Assembly (NCBI GenBank): GCA_015709205.1
Contig: JACCQO010000006.1
Coordinates: 1-64,000, forward strand
DNA length: 64,000 bases
Source: Desulfovibrionaceae bacterium
Lineage (GTDB): Bacteria; Desulfobacterota; Desulfovibrionia; Desulfovibrionales; Desulfovibrionaceae
Direction of reading: 5' to 3'
Of this stretch, positions 11,908-21,916 are shown in pieces. The notes under the pieces were generated by a model, which saw only the letters and a program-made list of their open reading frames with translations, did not search any database and was not told where the DNA came from. Both the position numbers and the translations under genes were made by a program. Within the stretch, counting starts at the first letter, position 1, and each line of letters starts with the position of its first letter.

Positions 11908-11936
11908 TCTATGCCACGGCCGCCCGGTGCTGTCAA
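11908..11936 (-). promoter_or_regulatory. Putative sigma-70 promoter for livH
   Basis: A perfect TTGACA (11936-11931 on minus) is followed after 17 bases by CATAGA (11913-11908), a poor -10 box. Transcription would begin near 11902, upstream of the livH leader hairpins. The prediction rests mainly on the -35 element and its position. Confidence 0.35.
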
Positions 11937-11994
11937 ATGCAACGGGTCGGCCGTTCGGGAGCAGCTTCTTTTATTTCGCTGTGTTGAAAGTTTA

Positions 11995-12645
11995 TCACTC
12001 TTTTTTCTCAAGTTCCTCGCGGGCATGTTTGCGCACGTCCGCGGACGCGCCCTCCATGTCCGCCACCGCGCGCAGGAGCTTTTGCGCGTCGGCGGGCCGC
12101 TGCAGGTTGCGGCGGTAGATCATGGCCAGGTTGAAGGCGGCCTCGGCGTTGTCCGGCTCGGCCTGGACGATGGCCTCGAAGTACCCGGCGGCCTCCTTGT
12201 AGTCCCCGGCCGCGTATTCGGCCATGCCCATGAGGTACAGGGTCGCCGTGTCCCCGGGCCGGGCCACCAGGGCGCGGGTCAGGAGCGCGACGGCCTTGTC
12301 CGCCGCGCCCATGCGCAGGAAGAGCTTGCCCGCCTCGCGCAGGGCCTCCACGTCGTTGGGGTCCTTGCTGAGGCGCTCCATGAGGGCGCGCACCGCGCCC
12401 ATGCGCTCGTCTTCCGGGCCTGCCTGCCCCGCGGTCCCCGCGGCCCCGCCGGCCGCTCCCTGGCCCATGCCCGGCGGCATGCCGGACCCCATGGCCGGCC
12501 GGGGCACGGCCTCCTTGAGCGTGGGGTTCTCCAGCCGGTAGAGGAAGGAGGAGCCCAGCAGGATCAGGGCCGTGCCCGCGCACAGGGCGAGCACGAGTTT
12601 CTTGCGCGCGCCCGGGGCGGTGGAATGCTCACTGGTCGCGGTCAC
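11995..12645 (-). CDS. CcmI/CycH-like membrane-anchored TPR protein
   Basis: A 216-residue protein with one N-terminal membrane helix (about residues 16-34), a Gly/Pro/Met-rich linker, and then TPR units (roughly 85-205) with typical spacing, for example DVEALREAGKLFLRMG and ATLYLMGMAEYAAGDY. It overlaps ccmD by 17 bases and is the last gene of ccmFABCD. This context suggests a CcmI/NrfG-type chaperone role, presenting apocytochrome c to the CcmF haem ligation site. CcmG and CcmH are absent from the cluster. The assignment is from topology, TPRs and position only. Confidence 0.8.
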   Translation of the reverse strand: MTATSEHSTAPGARKKLVLALCAGTALILLGSSFLYRLENPTLKEAVPRPAMGSGMPPGMGQGAAGGAAGTAGQAGPEDERMGAVRALMERLSKDPNDVEALREAGKLFLRMGAADKAVALLTRALVARPGDTATLYLMGMAEYAAGDYKEAAGYFEAIVQAEPDNAEAAFNLAMIYRRNLQRPADAQKLLRAVADMEGASADVRKHAREELEKKE

Positions 12646-12778
12646 GGCGGATCATCTCCATCTGGCGGATGCGGTTCTCGATGCGCCTGTTCTTCACGGC
12701 CAGCAGGGCCAGGTAGGCGCCCACGCCCACCCAGACCACCACGTTGGCCGCCAGCAGGTATCCCTGGGCGTCGTTCAT
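12629..12778 (-). CDS. ccmD: CcmD-like small membrane protein of haem export
   Basis: A 49-residue protein: an N-terminal segment then one membrane helix (VVVWVGVGAYLALLAV) followed by a basic tail (KNRRIENRIR). Size, topology and position between ccmC and the TPR gene match CcmD, which helps release holo-CcmE from the CcmABC exporter. Start ATG at 12778 overlaps the ccmC stop (ATGA). CcmD is poorly conserved in sequence, so identity relies on context. Confidence 0.8.
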   Translation of the reverse strand: MNDAQGYLLAANVVVWVGVGAYLALLAVKNRRIENRIRQMEMIRRDRDQ

Positions 12779-13461
12779 TGCTCGTCTCCGTAGCGTTCGT
12801 TCGCCGCCAGGCTGTCCAGCCGGGCCTCCATGGCCTTCTGGCGCGCGCGCAGCGCGACCAGCGCGAGCCACAGGAAGGTCCAGGCCCCCAGGCAGACGAA
12901 TAGGGTTGTCTTCATCTCCGGCTCCAGCCCCCCGCCCTTGCTGGCCAGCACTGCGGGATGGATGGAGCGCCACAGCCGGGCGGAATAGAACACCAGGGGC
13001 ACGTCCAGGAAGGCGACCACGCCGAGCACCGCGCAGATGGTCGCGCGCCGCTCGCGCGGCAGCCCCGAGGCGCGCACGATGAGGTAGGCCGCGTACACGA
13101 ACCACATGATCAGCGCCGTGGTCAGGCGCGGATCCCAGGTCCACCACACGTTCCAGGACTTGCGCGCCCAGAGCATGCCCGTGACGAGCATGAGCCCGGA
13201 AAAGAGCACGCCGACCTCGGCCGCGGCCGCGGCCAGGTGGTCCCAGGCCATGTCGCGGCGCAGCAGGAAGGCCACCCCGGCGCAGAAGACCACGAAAAAG
13301 CTGAACATGGACCACCACGCCAGGGGCAGGTGCAGGTAGAAGATCTTCTGCACCGGGCCCATGGTCGCCTCCACGGGCGCGTAGGACCAGATGAACCAGT
13401 GGCTCGCGGCCACGGCCACGGCTGCGGCCAGGGCGGAAAGGGCTATCCAGTTGCTGCGCAT
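12775..13461 (-). CDS. ccmC: CcmC, haem handling protein of cytochrome c maturation
   Basis: A 228-residue six-helix protein of the HHP superfamily. The tryptophan-rich haem-contact segment is WNVWWTWDPR (about residues 101-110), and conserved His lie in KIFYLHLPLAWW and near SIHPAVL. CcmC loads haem on CcmE. The start ATG at 13461 is preceded by GAGGAG. A 61-base gap separates it from ccmB upstream. Confidence 0.95.
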   Translation of the reverse strand: MRSNWIALSALAAAVAVAASHWFIWSYAPVEATMGPVQKIFYLHLPLAWWSMFSFFVVFCAGVAFLLRRDMAWDHLAAAAAEVGVLFSGLMLVTGMLWARKSWNVWWTWDPRLTTALIMWFVYAAYLIVRASGLPRERRATICAVLGVVAFLDVPLVFYSARLWRSIHPAVLASKGGGLEPEMKTTLFVCLGAWTFLWLALVALRARQKAMEARLDSLAANERYGDEQ

Positions 13462-13522
13462 GCGCTCCTCGTCGGTTTCGGCGGCGGGGGCCGGAGCCTG
13501 CCGCGCGCCGGTCGTGTCCGCG

Positions 13523-14200
13523 TCAGTCCTCGCTCCCGTAGACGAAGGGGAAGAGGATCAGCCCGGCTCCGGAGAACAGGGCGTCGAAGGCCAGGACGAT
13601 GCCCAGCCACCGGCCCGCGTCCGGGGCCGCTCCGGCGGCGAAGACCGCCGCGCCGATGCGCACGCCCGCGAGCAGCACGGGAATGAGCAGGGGAAAGAGG
13701 ATGATGGACAGGAGCGATTCGCGCGCCGCCTGCCCCTGGGCCAGGGCCCCCAGGAGCGAGCCCAGGGCCACCAGCCCCCAGTCCGCGGCCAGGAGCACGC
13801 CCAGCCCCGTGAGGGCGTCGCCGCCCAGGGACTGGCCCAGGAAGATGACCGTGGCGGGCACGAAGACGAGCTGCGCGGCCAGGATCAGCAGCCAGCCCGC
13901 CAGGGCCTTGCCCAGCCACACGGCGTGGGCCGGGGCGGGCGAGAGCAGCAGGGCCGTGCGCTGGCCGTTGGTTTCCTCCAGGCTGTAGAGGGCGTTGAAG
14001 ACCAGCACCTGGCAGAAGGCCGAGGCCAGCCAGAAGACCGCGGCCGCGGCCTGGCCGGAGAGCTCCTGCCCGGCCTGGCGCGCAAGGCTGAAGACGAAGA
14101 TGAGCAGCAGCCCGAGCAGCAGCGCCTGCACCAGCCCGGTGCCCCGCGCCACGGTCAGGCGCAGGTCCTTGGCCGCGATGGCCAGGGCGCACCTCAGCAC
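13523..14200 (-). CDS. ccmB: CcmB, haem-exporter ABC permease
   Basis: A 225-residue permease with about six hydrophobic segments. The typical region FNALYSLEETNGQRTALLLSP lies near the middle. It forms the CcmAB ABC complex that drives release of holo-CcmE. GTG at 14200 is chosen as the start because it gives the family length and overlaps the end of ccmA (GTGCTGA); longer in-frame extension lies within ccmA. Confidence 0.93.
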   Translation of the reverse strand: MLRCALAIAAKDLRLTVARGTGLVQALLLGLLLIFVFSLARQAGQELSGQAAAAVFWLASAFCQVLVFNALYSLEETNGQRTALLLSPAPAHAVWLGKALAGWLLILAAQLVFVPATVIFLGQSLGGDALTGLGVLLAADWGLVALGSLLGALAQGQAARESLLSIILFPLLIPVLLAGVRIGAAVFAAGAAPDAGRWLGIVLAFDALFSGAGLILFPFVYGSED

Positions 14201-14840
14201 GACACGGCCTCCGGCTCGTAGTCCGCGGCCGGTCCCAGGTAGGCCACGGATCTGCCCTTGATCTCCAGGACCCGGTCGGCCAGCTCCAGGTCGCGCTCCA
14301 CGCTGTGGCTGACCCAGACCAGCGCGGCCCCACGCCCGCGCGCGGCCGCGATCTCGGTGCGCAGGATGGCCATGGAGCGGCGGTCCAGCCCGGTGCCCGG
14401 CTCGTCCAGCAGGATCAGCTCCGGCTCCAGCAGGAAGACGCGCGCCAGGGAGAGCCGCTGGGCCATGCCGCGCGAAAACGTGCCCGCGCGCTCGAACCCG
14501 GCGTGGGCCAGCTCCACGCGTTCCAGCGCGGCCACGAGCGCGGCCTCGTCCGCCGGGCGGCCGTAGAGGCGCGCCCAGAAGCCCAGGTTCTCCAGGGCCG
14601 TGAGCTCCGGATAGATGAAGGTGTGGTGGCCCACGTAGCCCAGCCGTCCGGGCTCCACGTCGCAGCGCACCGCGCCCTGGCTGGGCCGCGCCAGCCCGGC
14701 CATGACGCGCAGCAGCGTGGACTTGCCCGCGCCGTTGGGTCCGGCCACCAGGAGCACGGAACCCGGCTCCACGCTCAGGCTCACGTCGCGGAACACGAGC
14801 CGGTTCCCGAAGAACTTGGCCACCCGGTCCAGCGCGAGCA

Positions 14841-14841
<1 letters not shown>
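14194..14841 (-). CDS. ccmA: CcmA, haem-exporter ABC ATPase
   Basis: A 215-residue ATPase with Walker A GPNGAGKST, signature FSRGMAQRLSLARV and Walker B LILLDEPGTGLD. The short length and the FSRGM signature are characteristic of CcmA. Start ATG at 14841 overlaps the ccmF stop by one base (TGATG). Confidence 0.95.
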
Positions 14842-16832
<1,991 letters not shown>

Positions 16833-17273
16833 GAAGTGTCCTTACCTCGGGGTTGCGTTCGACGGCTCGCGTGCGAACAATGGCTATAGACAAGAACGGC
16901 CGGAAATGGAAGCCGCCGGGCGCGTCCGGCCGTTGGCTGCGGTCCGTTCGCCAGAGCGGTTGCCCGCCCTTTTGCCCGTTCGTTCGCCTGTCCGCTCGCG
17001 CGGTCGGCCGCCGGTCCGGCTGCGTTCCGGCGACGGGGCCGGAAGGGCTTCCCTCGCCCGGTTCCCAGAAGGCCCGCCCGCCGGGGGGGCCGGCGGGCGG
17101 GTCGAGGGGGGATGCGGCCGGGGAAAGGGGGCGAAACCCCGGCCGCACGGGGTGCCGGGGCCTGCGAGGCCCCGGCGGTTCACGAGGGAGTTGTTGTATC
17201 GCCTGTCACTCGGGTTGGGGTTTCAGCCTTTCACCTGGGTGTTGTCGTCGTGCGTCCGGTCCGTGCGCTGCGC
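16833..17273. other. 441-base gene-free gap with a cluster of three GC hairpins
   Basis: Between ccmF and the ZraP-like gene are three consecutive perfect 10-bp-arm hairpins: 17073-17101 (CCCGCCCGCC/GGCGGGCGGG), 17114-17146 (GCGGCCGGGG/CCCCGGCCGC) and 17154-17176 (GCCGGGGCCT/AGGCCCCGGC, 3-base loop). None has a U tract on either strand. They may terminate or stabilise the ZraP mRNA. The rest (16833-17070) shows no convincing gene; the ccmF promoter is expected there, but I see no strong -35/-10 pair. Confidence 0.6.
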
Positions 17274-17786
17274 CTACCAGCGGCCGCCCCAGCCGGGGCA
17301 GGCGCCGGGGCCGTAGCCGGAGCCCATCATGTAGCCGTGCCCGTAGCCGCGGCCGTAGCCCATGCCGTATCCCATGCCATAACCGGGGCCGGTCTCGATG
17401 CCCAGCTTGGCCAGGGCGGTGCGGAAGCCGGTCCGCTCCTTGAGCAGCTTGGCGTTGAGGTCGGCGATGTCGTTGGTCACGGAGTTGATCTCGCGCTCAT
17501 TGGCCGCGGGGTCGGTGGCCAGGTAGTCGAGCTTGGCCTGCTTGGCCTGGAGCTGCGCCACCAGGGGCCGCATGGCGGCCTGGTGCTTGGCGGTCAGGTC
17601 GTTCAGGGCCTGCTGCTGTTCCGGGGTCAGGTTCGCATTGTCGTTGAAATACCGGTGGTGGTAGCCGTAGCCCATATGGCCGTACCCCATGGGGCCATAG
17701 CCGTAGCCGCCGTTGGCCCACGCCACGGCGGCCAGGGCGAACACGCCGACGATGGCCAGGGTGATGATGATGGTCTTGTTGCTCAT
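17274..17786 (-). CDS. ZraP/Spy/CpxP-like periplasmic metal-binding protein
   Basis: A 170-residue protein with a signal peptide ending near AWA (about residue 24), a Gly/Tyr/His/Met-rich segment (GYGYGPMGYGHMGYGYHHR), then the LTPEQQQALNDLTAKH helical core seen in ZraP and CpxP. The C-terminus again has GYGMGYG repeats and one Cys (C163). The His/Met/Tyr-rich arms suggest Zn or Cu binding in the periplasm. AAAGGAG precedes ATG 17786. A sigma-54 promoter lies upstream, as for zraP in enteric bacteria. It interrupts the ccmE-ccmF order. Chaperone or metal-buffer role is inferred. Confidence 0.85.
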   Translation of the reverse strand: MSNKTIIITLAIVGVFALAAVAWANGGYGYGPMGYGHMGYGYHHRYFNDNANLTPEQQQALNDLTAKHQAAMRPLVAQLQAKQAKLDYLATDPAANEREINSVTNDIADLNAKLLKERTGFRTALAKLGIETGPGYGMGYGMGYGRGYGHGYMMGSGYGPGACPGWGGRW

Positions 17787-17850
17787 GATTGTTCTCCTTT
17801 ACGCTTTCGATATATTTTTTGCAGGTTCATCCCGCGTTCGCATGACCTTT

Positions 17851-17866
17851 TGCAGAGGGCGTGCCA
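17851..17866 (-). promoter_or_regulatory. Sigma-54 promoter of the ZraP-like gene
   Basis: The minus strand reads TGGCACGCCCTCTGCA, against the consensus TGGCACGNNNNTTGCW: GG and GC are 10 bases apart as required, with one deviation in the -12 block (CTGC for TTGC). The predicted start of transcription is near 17840, 54 bases before the ATG at 17786. Confidence 0.75.
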
Positions 17867-17950
17867 AATATAATTGTTCTTTATCGATGGCACGTTGATA
17901 CAACTACAGGTCCATTGTGATGTGGGCGGCGGGCGCGATTGCGCAGCACC

Positions 17951-17982
17951 TTGCACAAGCCGGGTGCAACGGGTTGCACAAG
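17951..17982. promoter_or_regulatory. Distal palindrome and repeats, likely enhancer site for a sigma-54 activator
   Basis: A palindrome with arms GTGCAAC and GTTGCAC (17964-17979, 2-base spacer) is overlapped by two direct copies of TTGCACAAG (17951-17959 and 17974-17982). Its centre lies about 130 bases upstream of the predicted sigma-54 start site, the usual distance for an upstream activating sequence. The cognate activator is not identifiable in the window. Confidence 0.55.
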
Positions 17983-18174
17983 GGGGCCTGCACATGCCGC
18001 GCTGGCGGCGATCCGCGCGGTCCCGCGCCTGTGGGCCGCCACCGGTCGCAGTGCGCTTGTGCAGCGGCCGTACAGCGCGGCGCGGGGCGTGCCCAAAACG
18101 GCGGCGCGCCGGGGCGCAGCCCTGGCGGGCGCGCCCCGGCGCGTGGCCGGGTCCGGTACGCAAGCCCCTCGGGC

Positions 18175-18591
18175 TCAGGAATTCTTTTCGCGGTTTTCCT
18201 TCTGGTACTTGGAAGGACACTTGGTCATCAGGGTGGCCGCGCCGAAGCGGTGCGGCGCGGTCATGCCGCCCTCGACGATGACCTCCACGCCGGGCTTGAA
18301 GGTGTCGGGCACCGCGCCCTTGTAGTCCACCACGATGGCCTTGGCCGCGTCGTCCTTGTCCAGCAGGCGGAAGGTCACGCCGGGCGCGCCCTTGTGCACG
18401 TCCAGCTCGCGCTGGTCCACGGTGCCGAACAGGCGTGCCGAGGACAGCTTGGTCGGCTCCATGGCCAGGGCCTCGGAGACGTTGAGGAAGTAGACGCTGT
18501 TCTGGGACAGGCCGGAAAAGACCAGCCAGCCGAACCCGGCCAGGAACAGGAGCAGGGCGATGAGATAGACGGATTTGTTGGATTTGGCCAT
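18175..18591 (-). CDS. ccmE: CcmE haem chaperone, Cys-type (CxxxY) variant
   Basis: A 138-residue protein: one N-terminal membrane helix (about residues 8-27), then an OB-fold beta domain. The haem-binding site of standard CcmE is HxxxY; here the aligned motif is C125-P-S-K-Y129, so Cys replaces His. This matches the variant System I known from Desulfovibrio and archaea, which works without CcmG and CcmH; both are missing from this cluster too. Start ATG 18591 has GGAGAACGC upstream; an extension further upstream lacks CcmE character. Confidence 0.92.
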   Translation of the reverse strand: MAKSNKSVYLIALLLFLAGFGWLVFSGLSQNSVYFLNVSEALAMEPTKLSSARLFGTVDQRELDVHKGAPGVTFRLLDKDDAAKAIVVDYKGAVPDTFKPGVEVIVEGGMTAPHRFGAATLMTKCPSKYQKENREKNS

Positions 18592-18650
18592 GCGTTCTCC
18601 ACGATGCGGCGTGCCGCGCGCGTTGCCGCGCCCGGATTCTTCAAGAAAAC

Positions 18651-18678
18651 ACGATACGCCTTCGGCGCGAAAGGTCAA
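18651..18678 (-). promoter_or_regulatory. Putative sigma-70 promoter for ccmE
   Basis: TTGACC (18678-18673) and TATCGT (18656-18651) on minus with a 16-base spacer. It sits directly after the terminator of the CNNM gene and about 60 bases before ccmE. Confidence 0.45.
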
Positions 18679-18681
18679 GGG

Positions 18682-18703
18682 AAAAGCCCTGCCGTTGCAG
18701 GGC
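18682..18703 (-). terminator. Intrinsic terminator after the CNNM-family gene
   Basis: On the minus strand GCCCTGC-AACG-GCAGGGC is followed by TTTTCCC, 39 bases beyond the stop codon at 18742. Confidence 0.8.
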
Positions 18704-18741
18704 CCGGAAGCTTTTCAGGAATTTTTCCTGGTTTATGGCCG

Positions 18742-19932
18742 TCATTCGTCGGGAGAGGTCGGGGGCCGGTCCGCGCGCGTGGCGCGGGCGGGAGGACGGC
18801 GCGCGTCGTCGCCGCCGTTCGTTTCCCCGTCCCGTGCGCTTTCCGCCGCGTTGTCCCTGCCGCCGGTGCTACGCTCCTGCTCCCGGGTCTCCTCCCAGGC
18901 TTCTTCCCGCGCCAGTTCGCGGCTCTGCTCGCGGGCGTACTCCTGCATGTCCTCCACCGTGTCGGTTTCGTCCATGATTTCCGTGCCCAGGATCTCCTCC
19001 ACGAGGTCCTCCAGGGTGACGATGCCGGACAGGCCGCCGTACTCGTCGAGTACGGCGAACAGGTGCGTGCGCGTCTCGATGAACATGGGCAGGAGGCGGT
19101 CCAGGGTCAGGTTCTCGGGCACGAAGCGCACGGGCCGCAGCAGATCGGAAATCGGCGTGCCGTGGCGGTCCTGGGCCAGGGCCTCGAGGATGGCGCGGCG
19201 GAAGACCAGCCCGATGATGTCCTCGCTGCCGCCCTCGCCGTAGACCGGAAAGCGGCTGTGGTGCAGAAAGCGCTCCAGGGCGTGGGCCTGGGCCACGGTC
19301 ATGGATGCGGGCAGGGAAAAGACCACGGTGCGCGGGGTCATGATCTGCTGCACGGTCTTGGTGTCCATGCCCAGGATGTTCTTGATGGCCTGCTCCTCGT
19401 AGGGCTCGATGACGCCGTGGCGGCGCGTCATGGATACCAGGGCGCGGATGTCGTCCTCCGTGGTGTAGGGGCCCTTGTGCTTGGGCCGCACCGCGCGGGC
19501 GAAGAGGCTGGTGAGCAGGATCACGGGCAGGGAGACGCGCACCAGGATGCGGATGGGCCGCGCCAGGGCCGGGGCCAGGGTGCGGCAGTAGGCCACGCCC
19601 ACGGTCTTGGGCAGGATCTCGGAAAAGATCAGGATGGCGAAGGTGAATATCCCGGCGAACACGCCCAGGGCCGCGGAGCCGAAGACCTTGACCGCAGCGG
19701 CCCCGGCGATGGACGCGCCCGCGGTGTTGGCGATGGTGTTCAGCGTGAGGATGGCGGAGATGGGCCGCTCGATGTCCTGGCGCAGCTCCTGGAGGATGCG
19801 GCCCGATGCCCTGCCCTCCTTGCGCAGCTGTTCGATGCGCGTCCAGGGCACGGAATAGAGCACGGCCTCGGCCACGGAACAGAAACCGGAAATGAGGATC
19901 GCCAGTCCGGCGGAGAGGAGCAGGAAGAACAT
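18742..19932 (-). CDS. CNNM/HCC-family membrane protein with CBS pair
   Basis: A 396-residue protein. Residues 1 to about 150 form the CNNM (DUF21) membrane domain with ILTLNTIANTAGASIAG and FSEILPKTVG. Then come EEQAIKNILGMDTKTVQQIMTPR and a CBS pair (about 200-330), with DEYGGLSGIVTLEDLVEEILG closing the second CBS. The usual CorC_HlyC domain is missing; instead there is a highly charged Arg/Glu-rich tail of about 65 residues. Family members are linked to Mg/Co efflux or divalent-cation homeostasis; substrate here is not evident. Confidence 0.92.
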   Translation of the reverse strand: MFFLLLSAGLAILISGFCSVAEAVLYSVPWTRIEQLRKEGRASGRILQELRQDIERPISAILTLNTIANTAGASIAGAAAVKVFGSAALGVFAGIFTFAILIFSEILPKTVGVAYCRTLAPALARPIRILVRVSLPVILLTSLFARAVRPKHKGPYTTEDDIRALVSMTRRHGVIEPYEEQAIKNILGMDTKTVQQIMTPRTVVFSLPASMTVAQAHALERFLHHSRFPVYGEGGSEDIIGLVFRRAILEALAQDRHGTPISDLLRPVRFVPENLTLDRLLPMFIETRTHLFAVLDEYGGLSGIVTLEDLVEEILGTEIMDETDTVEDMQEYAREQSRELAREEAWEETREQERSTGGRDNAAESARDGETNGGDDARRPPARATRADRPPTSPDE

Positions 19933-20018
19933 GGCGGCCTACTCGTGGCGCGGCGCGCTGGCCGGATGGACGCGGTCGGTGCGGGGGGGCTGGGGAGGGT
20001 CGTCTTGCATGGCGCCTG

Positions 20019-20048
20019 AATATATAGGATCGGCGCGGCATATGGCAA
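20019..20048 (-). promoter_or_regulatory. Putative sigma-70 promoter for the CNNM-family gene
   Basis: TTGCCA (20048-20043) and TATATT (20024-20019) on minus, 18-base spacer, 5/6 matches in each box. Start of transcription near 20012, about 80 bases before the ATG at 19932. Confidence 0.55.
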
Positions 20049-20154
20049 GCCCCGGCGGCGTGGCCGCGCTTGCCAAAAGGGCCGGGTCGTGCCACATGTT
20101 GGCCGGGCCGCGCAGGCCCGGCGGCCGCGCACCGCGGCCCGCGATGGAGGCAGC

Positions 20155-20751
20155 ATGGCGCGCATCCGGCACGTCTTCCTGGACCGCGACGGCACGATCA
20201 TCAAGGACAAGCACTATCTGGCCGACCCCGACGGGGTGGAACTCTTCGCGGGCGCGGGCCGGGCCCTGGGGCGCATGGCCCAGGCCGGGCTCTCGCTCTT
20301 TCTGGTCACCAACCAGTCGGGCATCGGTCGAGGCCTGTACGGCGAGCGCGAATACGCGGCCTGCTCCGCGCGTCTGGCCGAACTGCTGGCCGCGCACGGC
20401 GCGGCCTTCGCCGACGAGTTGCACTGTCCGCACGCGCCGGGGGAGGGCTGCTCCTGCCGCAAGCCCGGCCCGGGCATGTGGGAGGAACTGGCGCGCCGCC
20501 ACGGGCTGGACCCGGCCGAATGCGCGATGGTCGGGGACAAGGCGGCGGACGTGGGTTTCGGCCTGGGTTGCGGCTTCGCGGCCACGATCCTGGTGCGCAC
20601 GGGCAAGGGCGAGGCCACGGCCGCGGCCATGGGGCTGGACTTCACCCAGCACCCGGTCTTCGAACTGGGCGCGCGCGCGGCGGACTGGCCCCACGTGCTG
20701 GCCTGGGACCTGGTGGCCGCGAGCCAGTGGGTCCTGCGCCACGCGGCCTGA
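20155..20751 (+). CDS. gmhB: GmhB, D,D-heptose 1,7-bisphosphate 7-phosphatase
   Basis: A 198-residue HAD phosphatase that removes the C7 phosphate in ADP-heptose synthesis for LPS inner core. The HAD nucleophile motif is FLDRDGTI (D8, D10). The GmhB zinc loop CPHAPGEGCSC supplies C-x-H and C-x-C ligands, and motif III GDKAADV follows. Start ATG 20155 has GGAGG upstream. It leads a plus-strand block with two heptosyltransferase-like genes. Confidence 0.93.
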   Translation: MARIRHVFLDRDGTIIKDKHYLADPDGVELFAGAGRALGRMAQAGLSLFLVTNQSGIGRGLYGEREYAACSARLAELLAAHGAAFADELHCPHAPGEGCSCRKPGPGMWEELARRHGLDPAECAMVGDKAADVGFGLGCGFAATILVRTGKGEATAAAMGLDFTQHPVFELGARAADWPHVLAWDLVAASQWVLRHAA

Positions 20752-20827
20752 CGCCCTTTCGGGCTTTCGACATTTCGGCATTCCGGCCCGGGCGGGCCGC
20801 CAACCTCGCTCCGAACCGACGCAGCAC

Positions 20828-21916
20828 ATGAACAAGATCGGCATCTGGAATACCGCCTTCCTGGGCGACGCGGTCCTGACCCTGCCCCTGATCCGCACCG
20901 TGCACCACGCCTTTCCCGAGGCCGAGGTGCATTTCTGGGTGCGCGGCGGCCTGGGGCCGCTTTTCGCCCACCAGCCGGAGCTGGCCGGGGTCCACGAATA
21001 CCGCAAGCGCGGCGCGGGAAAGGGCGTCGGCCCAGCGTTCGGCTCCGCGCTGGACCTGGGCCGGGCCATCGCCCGCCAGGGCTACGGGCTGTGGATCTCC
21101 GCCCATTCCAGCCTGCGCAGCGGGCTGATCGCGCGCTGGAGCTCCGTGAAGATGCGCATCGGCTACGACCGTCCGCTCTTCAATTCCTTTTTCTACACGC
21201 ACACCGTGCCCCGGCGCTTCCGGGAGCTGGACGAGATCGAACGCCTCCTGCAACTGGTGCGACCCCTGGGGCTCGCCGAGACCTTCGACTGGCCCGAGCT
21301 GGCCCTGGACCCGGCGGCCGAGGCCGCTGCCGGGGAGTTCTGGGCGCGCCGGCTCTCCGGCGCGCCCGTGCTCGGCGTGCACCCCGGCTCGGTCTGGCCC
21401 ACCAAGCGCTGGCCCGCGGAGTTCTACGGCGAGGTGGCCCGGCGCGCCCTGGACTCCGGCGCGCGCGTGCTCGTGTTCGGCGGCCCGGGCGAGGAGGCCG
21501 ACGCCGCGCGCGTGGTCGAGGCCGCGGGCGGCGCGTCGGACGCGCTCATCGACGTTTCCGGCGCGCTGAGCCTGCCGGAGCTGGCCGCGTACCTGGACCG
21601 CCTGGACTGCTACCTGTCCAACGATTCCGGGCCGATGCATCTGGCCTGGGCCCGGCGCACGCCCGTGGTGGCGGTCTTCGGGCCCACGGTGCGCTCCCTG
21701 GGCTTCTTTCCGCGCGGCGCGAGCACGGTGGTGCAGAACGAGTCCCTGGCCTGCCGTCCCTGCGGCCTGCACGGCCCGCGCGCCTGCCCGCAGGAGCACT
21801 TCCGCTGCATGCGCGACGTCGCGCCGGACGCGGTCTGGGCGGCGGTGCGCGCGCGCCTGGACGCGGCGGGCCCGGTCCGGCCCGGAACGGTCGGGGAGGG
21901 CTCCCGTGCTTCCTGA
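20828..21916 (+). CDS. Glycosyltransferase family 9, heptosyltransferase II-like
   Basis: A 362-residue GT-B transferase. The N-terminus IGIWNTAFLGDAVLTLPLI is the acceptor-side glycine loop of WaaF/WaaC proteins. The donor half shows HPGSVWPTKRWP and NDSGPMHLAWA, the ADP-heptose contact region. It probably adds L,D-heptose to the Kdo-lipid A core. Start ATG 20828 opens the family N-terminus. Its end overlaps the next gene by 11 bases. Confidence 0.9.
   Translation: MNKIGIWNTAFLGDAVLTLPLIRTVHHAFPEAEVHFWVRGGLGPLFAHQPELAGVHEYRKRGAGKGVGPAFGSALDLGRAIARQGYGLWISAHSSLRSGLIARWSSVKMRIGYDRPLFNSFFYTHTVPRRFRELDEIERLLQLVRPLGLAETFDWPELALDPAAEAAAGEFWARRLSGAPVLGVHPGSVWPTKRWPAEFYGEVARRALDSGARVLVFGGPGEEADAARVVEAAGGASDALIDVSGALSLPELAAYLDRLDCYLSNDSGPMHLAWARRTPVVAVFGPTVRSLGFFPRGASTVVQNESLACRPCGLHGPRACPQEHFRCMRDVAPDAVWAAVRARLDAAGPVRPGTVGEGSRAS

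Larger units (their letters stand above)
17787..18174. other. 388-base regulatory gap between ccmE and the ZraP-like gene
   Basis: No gene is seen. It holds the sigma-54 promoter (17851-17866), an AT-richer stretch (17810-17920) and the distal palindrome/repeat cluster (17951-17982). The part next to ccmE (about 18000-18170) is GC-rich without a recognisable terminator. Confidence 0.6.

Noticed and set aside
17874..18281. Plus-strand open frames in the ccmE-ZraP gap
   Set aside because: They overlap ccmE antisense and the regulatory palindrome, and encode Arg/Ala-rich sequence without family features.
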